From: Desulfovibrio sp.
GTDB lineage: Bacteria > Desulfobacterota > Desulfovibrionia > Desulfovibrionales > Desulfovibrionaceae
Assembly (NCBI GenBank): GCA_016218665.1
Contig: JACRDI010000024.1
Coordinates: forward strand, 1 to 64,000
DNA length: 64,000 bases
Direction: 5' to 3'
Within the stretch, counting starts at the first letter, position 1. The number at the start of each line of letters is the position of its first letter. Of this stretch, positions 58,703 to 64,000 are shown in pieces. The notes below the pieces were generated by a model that saw only the letters and a list, made by a program, of their open reading frames with translations, searched no databases and was not told the DNA's origin. A program made the translations under genes and the position numbers.

Positions 58703-61216
58703 ATGCCCGGAAATCCGCTGCTCAACTCGCCGCACCTGCTGCAGAAGATCTCCCTGTCGCCGGTCATGCTCCGGCTCATGCAGGAGGCCATCAAGCCCGA
58801 GCCGGACTTCGCCGTCATGGGCGAGACCATCCGCCTGGACCCGGCGTTGGCCACCACCATCCTGAATCTCGTCAACTCCGCCTTCTACGGCCTGCCCCAG
58901 AAGGTGACGGACCTGCACCGCGCCGCCCTGGTGCTGGGCAGCCGCGAGATCCTCAAGGTGGCCGTGTCCATGACCCTGCACAAGGACCTGGAGCACGGCT
59001 TTCCGGATTGCCACTACGATTTCTACCCCGACTGGCGGCTCATCGTCTGGTCGTCCATCGCGGCGGAGCTGCTGGCGCAGAAGCTCTGCCCGGAGGAGGC
59101 CGACCACGCCTACCTGTGCAGCCTGCTCAAGGACGTGTCGCTGCTGTTCCTGCGCTGCGCCGCCAAGGAATGCCTGCCCGAGCCCGAGCAGCGCGACCGC
59201 ATCACCGTGCTCTCCAAGGGCCAGCTGGAACGCGAGACCGAGGCCTGGGGCATGAACCACTGCGCCCTCTCGCAGCTGCTGCTGGCCAAGTGGGGCATAC
59301 CCGCCGGCATGTGCGACAGCGTGCGTTTCCACCACGCCATGGACAGCCTCTCCGAGCTGCCGCCGCTCACCCAGGCCGTGGTCCTGGCCACCCAGTGGTC
59401 GGAGATGGAGCTGGGGCATTCCAGCGGGCCCTTCAGCGTGGTGCAGTTCGAAGGCTTGCTGCGCTCGGTGCTCTCCCTTTCGGACAAGGAGGTGGACGAA
59501 CTGCGCGCCCAGTGCCTGGGCAAGTTCCGCTCCATGCTCGCGTCCCTCGGCATCACGGAAGGGGAGGAGAACCGCCCCTACTACCGCCATTCGGTGAAGG
59601 CCATGCAGGGCTACTGCTTCCTCAGCATGGACCTGCTGACCGTGGAGGGCGGCCTTTCGGCCGTGGCGCGGGTGCTGGGCAAGCACGTGAAACTCAACTG
59701 GGACGTGAAGAGCTGGGACCTGGCCCTCAGGCTGCCGCACGGCGAGGGCTTCCGCCTGTTCCACCTGACGCCCAAGGGCGAGTTGGAGCGGGAGGAGGGC
59801 GTGCACGAGTTCTCCGCGCTGCCCTGGCGCATCCGCAGCCAGGCGCTGGAGATAGGCTCCTCCGGCCACAGGCTTGGCGAGCTGCGCCTGGGCGATGCCG
59901 ATCTGCCTCCCGCGGAGATGGACAACCTGGCCCTGTACCTGCGCTTCTTCGGCCAGGGCTTTGAGCATTACTGCGCCCGGCACGCCGTGCTGGAGGAGAA
60001 GGCCCTGGTCTTTGACCAGATTCCCGTGGGCGTGGCCCGGCTGGACGCCAGCGGCCGCGTGGTGGAGGGCAACCGCCGGCTGGACGAATTTCTGAACCTC
60101 GCCGCCCCGGCCAGGGGACAGCTCCTGGCGGAGCTGCTGCCCAGGCGCCTGCCGGGCGAGACAGGGGCGGAGTTCGCCGCCTTCGTGGCCGACGGCTCCC
60201 GCCGCAGCTTCGGCAAGATCGACTATTTCTTGTGCAAGGGGCCGGACGGCTCCGCCCAGGACGGCGCGCTCTGCCTTTCTGCCCACCGGGAGGAGGACGG
60301 CGGCGTGCTGGCCCTGCTGGAGGACCTGCGCGAGCTTTCCGAGATGGAGGTGCAGACCCTGCGGCGCAAGGGCTTCCTGGAGCGGCTCGTCAGCTCCATG
60401 CAGGAGCTGGTGCTCACCGTGGGCGCGGACGGCGTGGTGCAGTACTGCTCCCGCCAGGAATACGGCCTTGTGGGCCGCAGGTTCTTCGATGCCTTCGCCC
60501 CGGCAGAGGCCTCGGTGGCCGTGTGGAGCCCGTCCCTGCTGGCCGAGGGCGGCCAGCCCCACGTGGAGGCCGTGCTGCGCGCCACCGGCGGGGTGGAGCT
60601 GCCCTTCGAACTGTCCATCTCGCCCCTGGGCGGCAAGGGCTGCGGCGGCCAGGGCCAGCCGCGCGCGTCGCTGGCGCGGGAATGCCTGGTGGTGGGGCGC
60701 GACCTCACCCAGATCCGCCGGCTGGAGGCCAAGCTCAAGCTGCGGGCCATGCTCGACGCCCTCACCGGCCTGTACAACCACTACCAGTTCCACACCACCC
60801 TGGAGCGCGAGGCCAGCCGCAGCCGGCGCACCGGCCGGCCCATGGGCCTGGTGTTTTTCGATCTGGACAAGTTCAAGGACGTGAACGACGCCCAGGGCCA
60901 CGTGGCGGGAGACAACGTGCTGCGCGCCGTGGGCGCCACGCTGCTGCACCTGGTGCGCCAGGGCATGGACTACCCCTGCCGCTACGGCGGCGACGAGTTC
61001 GCCGTCATCGTCACCGAGGTGGACGAGGAGCGCCTGCACGCCATCGCGCGGCGCATCATCGAGGACGTGCGCGCCCAGTTCGGGGGCGCGGTGACCGTGA
61101 GCCTGGGCTGCGCCATGCTGCGAGAGGGCGAGGCTCCGCAGGAGCTGCTCAAACGGGTTGACAATCTGGCCTACAAAGCCAAGGCTTCTGGCGGCGACGT
61201 GATGATGGCGGGTTGA
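58703..61216 (+). CDS. HDOD-PAS-GGDEF signalling protein
   Basis: The 837-residue soluble protein starts with an HDOD domain (about 10-205, LDPALATTILNLVNSAFYGLP, VLGSREILKVAVSM). A GAF-like middle and two PAS-like segments (about 430-540 and 550-660) follow, then a C-terminal GGDEF domain (about 675-835) with GGDEF at 762-766. The active motif is intact, so it should make c-di-GMP. The RxxD inhibitory site usually nine residues before is not present at the right spacing (RQGMD). No EAL domain follows. Confidence 0.87.
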   Translation: MPGNPLLNSPHLLQKISLSPVMLRLMQEAIKPEPDFAVMGETIRLDPALATTILNLVNSAFYGLPQKVTDLHRAALVLGSREILKVAVSMTLHKDLEHGFPDCHYDFYPDWRLIVWSSIAAELLAQKLCPEEADHAYLCSLLKDVSLLFLRCAAKECLPEPEQRDRITVLSKGQLERETEAWGMNHCALSQLLLAKWGIPAGMCDSVRFHHAMDSLSELPPLTQAVVLATQWSEMELGHSSGPFSVVQFEGLLRSVLSLSDKEVDELRAQCLGKFRSMLASLGITEGEENRPYYRHSVKAMQGYCFLSMDLLTVEGGLSAVARVLGKHVKLNWDVKSWDLALRLPHGEGFRLFHLTPKGELEREEGVHEFSALPWRIRSQALEIGSSGHRLGELRLGDADLPPAEMDNLALYLRFFGQGFEHYCARHAVLEEKALVFDQIPVGVARLDASGRVVEGNRRLDEFLNLAAPARGQLLAELLPRRLPGETGAEFAAFVADGSRRSFGKIDYFLCKGPDGSAQDGALCLSAHREEDGGVLALLEDLRELSEMEVQTLRRKGFLERLVSSMQELVLTVGADGVVQYCSRQEYGLVGRRFFDAFAPAEASVAVWSPSLLAEGGQPHVEAVLRATGGVELPFELSISPLGGKGCGGQGQPRASLARECLVVGRDLTQIRRLEAKLKLRAMLDALTGLYNHYQFHTTLEREASRSRRTGRPMGLVFFDLDKFKDVNDAQGHVAGDNVLRAVGATLLHLVRQGMDYPCRYGGDEFAVIVTEVDEERLHAIARRIIEDVRAQFGGAVTVSLGCAMLREGEAPQELLKRVDNLAYKAKASGGDVMMAG

Positions 61217-61250
61217 GCCCCGCCCCGGAGCCGCGATAACGCTAGAAACG

Positions 61251-61270
61251 GCCGGCACCGCCGGTTTTTT
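61251..61270 (+). terminator. Short terminator just upstream of purL
   Basis: CCGGC (61252-61256) pairs with GCCGG (61260-61264) around ACC, followed by six T bases. It lies directly before the purL ribosome binding site GGAGGAG, so it may be a terminator of the preceding gene or an attenuator. Confidence 0.55.
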
Positions 61271-61284
61271 GGAGGAGACTTCCT

Positions 61285-64000
61285 ATGCTGCTGCGCTTTG
61301 AGGTGGGCCTGAAGCCCCAGGTGCGCGACGTGGTGGGCGAGCGCGTGGCCCGCAAGATCAAGGGCGAGCTGGGCCTGGAACTGGCCCGGGTGGGCATCGT
61401 GCGGGTGTACACAGTGGAGGGCCTGAGCGAGGCCCAGGCCAAGGCCGTCATCGACGCCGGGGCCCTGCACGACCCCGTCCTGCACGAGATTTCCCTTGCG
61501 CCCATGGCCAAGGCCGCGGACTTCGACTGGGCGCTTGAGGTGGGCTTCCGCCCCGGCGTGACGGACAACGAGGCCCGCACCGCGCGGGAGACCATCCTCA
61601 TCGTGCTCGGCCTCTCGGGCGAGGGGGCCAAGGGCGTGAAGGTGTACACCAGCGTGCAGCACCTGCTCAAGGGCGCGCCCGGCAAGGCGCTGGACGAGAA
61701 GACCGTGCTGCACATCGCCCGCGACCTGCTGGCCAACGAGCTCATCCAGCGCTTCGAGATGAAGAGCGCGGCGGACTGGGCCAAAGAGCCCGGCTTCGCG
61801 CCCAAGGCCGCGCGCGTCACCGGCCAGGCCAGCGACGAGGTGGCGGTGATTCCGCTGACCAGCATGACGGACGAGGAACTGGTGGCCTTCAGCCGGGCCA
61901 ACACCCTGGCCCTTTCCCTTGCGGAGATGAAGACCATCGTAGCCTACTACAAGGACCCGGCCACAAAGTCCGCGCGCCTGGCTGCCGGGCTTTCGCCGGA
62001 GCAGGCGGAAAACCCCACCGACGCCGAGGTGGAGGTGCTGGCCCAGACCTGGAGCGAGCACTGCAAGCACAAGATCTTCACCGCCAGGATAGACTACGAG
62101 GACGCCGAGACCGGCAGCCGCCGCACCGTGGACAGCCTGTTCAAGACCTGCATCCAGGGCTCCACCAAGGCCATCCGCGCGGCCAAGGGCAAGGACGACT
62201 TCTGCCTCTCCGTGTTCAAGGACAACGCCGGCGTCATCCGCTTCAACGAGCGCATGAACGTGTGCATCAAGGTGGAGACGCACAACTCCCCCTCGGCGCT
62301 CGATCCCTACGGCGGAGCCCTCACGGGCATCGTGGGGGTCAATCGCGACCCCATGGGCACGGGCCTGGGCGCAAATCTGCTCTGCAACACCGACGTGTTC
62401 TGTTTCGCCTCGCCTTTCTATGAGGGCGAGCTGCCCCCGCGGCTCTTGCACCCGCGCCGCGTGTTCGAGGGCGTGCGCGAGGGCGTGGAGCACGGCGGCA
62501 ACAAGAGCGGCATTCCCACCGTGAACGGGGCCATCGTGTTCGACGAGCGCTACCTCGGCAAGCCGCTGGTGTACTGCGGCACCGTGGGCACCATGCCCGT
62601 CACCGTGGCCGGCCGGCCCAGCCACGAGAAGTGCGCCAAGCCCGGCGACGTCATCGTCATGAGCGGCGGGCGCATCGGCAAGGACGGCATCCACGGCGCG
62701 ACGTTCTCCTCCGAGGAACTGCACGAGGGCTCTCCCGCCACGGCCGTGCAGATCGGCGACCCCATCACCCAGCGCAAGATGTACGACTTCCTCATGCGCG
62801 CCCGCGACCGCGGCCTGTACAACGCCATCACCGACAACGGCGCGGGCGGCCTGTCCTCCAGCGTGGGCGAGATGGCCCAGGACTGCGGCGGCTGCGACCT
62901 GGACCTGTCCAAGGCCCCGCTCAAGTACGACGGCCTCAAGCCCTGGGAGATCCTCATCTCCGAGGCCCAGGAGCGCATGACCTGCGCCGTGCCGCCGGAA
63001 AAGCTCGGCGAGTTCCTGGCCCTGTCGAAAGAAATGGACGTGGAGAGCACGGCGCTGGGCACCTACACGGACTCCGGGTACTTCCGCGTGCGCTACGGGA
63101 CCAAGGTGGTGACCCAGCTGTCCATGCACTTCCTGCACGAGGGCCTGCCCCAGATGGAGCTGAACGCCCGCTGGACCCGCCCGGCGGTCAAGGCCGACGC
63201 CCTGCCCAGGGACGTGGACCAGGCGAAGCTGATGGAGCGCATGCTCTCCCGGCTCAACATCTGCAGCAAGGAATACGTCATCCGCCAGTACGACCACGAG
63301 GTGCAGGGCAAGAGCATCGTGAAGCCGCTGGTGGGCGTGAAGCGCGACGGCCCGGCCGACGCCGCCGTGGTCCGGCCGGACTTCGAGAGCGACGAGGGGC
63401 TGGTCATCTCCAACGGCATCTGCCCCAAGTTCAGTGATCTGGACGCCTACTGGATGATGGCCAACGCCATCGACGAGGCCGTGCGCGGGGCCGTGGCCGT
63501 TGGCGGCGACCTGCGCTTCATGGCCGGCACGGACAACTTCTGCTGGTGCGACCCGGTGGAGAGCGAGACCACGCCCGACGGCCGCTACAAGCTGGCCCAG
63601 CTGGTGCGCGCCAACGAGGCCCTGGACCACTTCTGCCGCGGCTACGGCGTTCCCTGCGTGTCCGGCAAGGACTCCATGAAGAACGACTACAAGGGCGGCG
63701 GGGTCAAGATCTCCATCCCGCCCACGGTGCTCTACTCGGTCATGGGCAAGATGCCGGACGTGAAGAAGGCCGTGACCAGCGACTTCAAGGCCGCGGGCAA
63801 CTTCGTCTACGTGCTGGGTCTGACCCGGCCGGAGCTGGGCGGCTCGGAGCTGGCCAGCGAACTTGGGCTCTCCTGCGACCAGGTGCCCCAGGTGGACCTG
63901 GTGGCCGCGCGCGAGCGCTACCTCAAGTACTTCGAGGCCACCCGGCAGGGCCTGGTGGCCTCCTGCCACGACTGCGCCGACGGCGGCCTGGGCGTGGCCC
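61285..64000 (+). CDS. purL: Phosphoribosylformylglycinamidine synthase, fused PurS-PurL type, cut by the window end
   Basis: At least 905 residues are visible without a stop. The first 160 or so residues form two PurS-like ferredoxin folds (MLLRFEVGLKPQVRD and FDWALEVGFRPGVTDNEA). The catalytic body follows, with TWSEHCKHKIF, KVETHNSPSALDPYGGA, GVGTMPVTVAG-type strand, ITDNGAGGLSS and SGKDSMKNDY. It makes FGAM in purine synthesis; the amidotransferase partner (PurQ) is not visible. GGAGGAG precedes the ATG. Confidence 0.94.
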   Translation, partial: MLLRFEVGLKPQVRDVVGERVARKIKGELGLELARVGIVRVYTVEGLSEAQAKAVIDAGALHDPVLHEISLAPMAKAADFDWALEVGFRPGVTDNEARTARETILIVLGLSGEGAKGVKVYTSVQHLLKGAPGKALDEKTVLHIARDLLANELIQRFEMKSAADWAKEPGFAPKAARVTGQASDEVAVIPLTSMTDEELVAFSRANTLALSLAEMKTIVAYYKDPATKSARLAAGLSPEQAENPTDAEVEVLAQTWSEHCKHKIFTARIDYEDAETGSRRTVDSLFKTCIQGSTKAIRAAKGKDDFCLSVFKDNAGVIRFNERMNVCIKVETHNSPSALDPYGGALTGIVGVNRDPMGTGLGANLLCNTDVFCFASPFYEGELPPRLLHPRRVFEGVREGVEHGGNKSGIPTVNGAIVFDERYLGKPLVYCGTVGTMPVTVAGRPSHEKCAKPGDVIVMSGGRIGKDGIHGATFSSEELHEGSPATAVQIGDPITQRKMYDFLMRARDRGLYNAITDNGAGGLSSSVGEMAQDCGGCDLDLSKAPLKYDGLKPWEILISEAQERMTCAVPPEKLGEFLALSKEMDVESTALGTYTDSGYFRVRYGTKVVTQLSMHFLHEGLPQMELNARWTRPAVKADALPRDVDQAKLMERMLSRLNICSKEYVIRQYDHEVQGKSIVKPLVGVKRDGPADAAVVRPDFESDEGLVISNGICPKFSDLDAYWMMANAIDEAVRGAVAVGGDLRFMAGTDNFCWCDPVESETTPDGRYKLAQLVRANEALDHFCRGYGVPCVSGKDSMKNDYKGGGVKISIPPTVLYSVMGKMPDVKKAVTSDFKAAGNFVYVLGLTRPELGGSELASELGLSCDQVPQVDLVAARERYLKYFEATRQGLVASCHDCADGGLGVA

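Overview
The window looks like a chromosomal stretch of a high-GC, Gram-negative, anaerobic sulfate reducer of the Desulfovibrionaceae type. The evidence is a periplasmic tetraheme cytochrome c3, an anaerobic (early cobalt insertion) cobalamin pathway with the cytoplasmic chelatase CbiK, a futalosine-type menaquinone gene (mqnB), the outer-membrane biogenesis lipoprotein LptE, and gene orders such as leuS-lptE-holA and rpsB-tsf / pyrH-frr-uppS. This taxonomic placement is an inference from gene content.

Region 1 (1-12,000): the 3' end of a tRNA-like gene with its terminator is followed by an AT-rich patch with short repeats. Next comes a leftward seven-gene cluster: an enolase-superfamily sugar acid dehydratase, an aldo/keto reductase, a GatC-type PTS membrane component, a COG3618 lactonase-type amidohydrolase, a UxaA-type dehydratase, a FucP-type permease and a DapA-superfamily aldolase. 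A divergent IclR-type regulator faces it across twin operator-like repeats. Read together these genes suggest oxidative (non-phosphorylated) breakdown of an aldose such as a fucose- or galactose-like sugar: dehydrogenase, lactonase, dehydratase, aldolase. That is unusual for a sulfate reducer, and the position beside a tRNA end and the lower GC suggest an acquired island. A secreted MRJP/SMP-30-like beta-propeller gene follows.

Region 2 (12,400-29,650): a hybrid histidine kinase, an ABC-F ATPase, a cysteine hydrolase, a cobamide block (cbiR-like, cobU) running into a DHH phosphoesterase and polA, then cbiK. After these lie a second histidine kinase, lrgAB, a lone receiver protein and an FAH-family hydrolase.

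Region 3 (29,650-43,200): housekeeping. It holds rpsB-tsf, pyrH-frr-uppS and two secreted DUF2059-like proteins, then a long leftward run: DUF2325 gene, ribBA, ribH, nusB, leuS, lptE, holA, radC. The DUF2325 gene has a good Fur-box-like sequence in its promoter.

Region 4 (43,400-50,800): a rightward run of a cysteine hydrolase, a small lipoprotein, an SDR/DUF2867 protein and cbiD-cbiET-cbiG-cbiH, followed by the cytochrome c3 gene.

Region 5 (50,800-64,000): a very acidic repeat protein with a coiled-coil tail, a receiver protein with a degenerate HD-GYP-like domain, a small conserved-looking protein, ubiE-like methyltransferase, DUF2065 gene, a nucleotide-sugar dehydrogenase, mqnB carrying an in-frame 18-bp tandem duplication, a polyprenyl diphosphate synthase, an HDOD-PAS-GGDEF protein and the start of a large purL that runs off the window.

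No CRISPR array, rRNA, complete transposase or phage structural gene was seen. All functional calls rest on motif recognition by eye; no database search was run.
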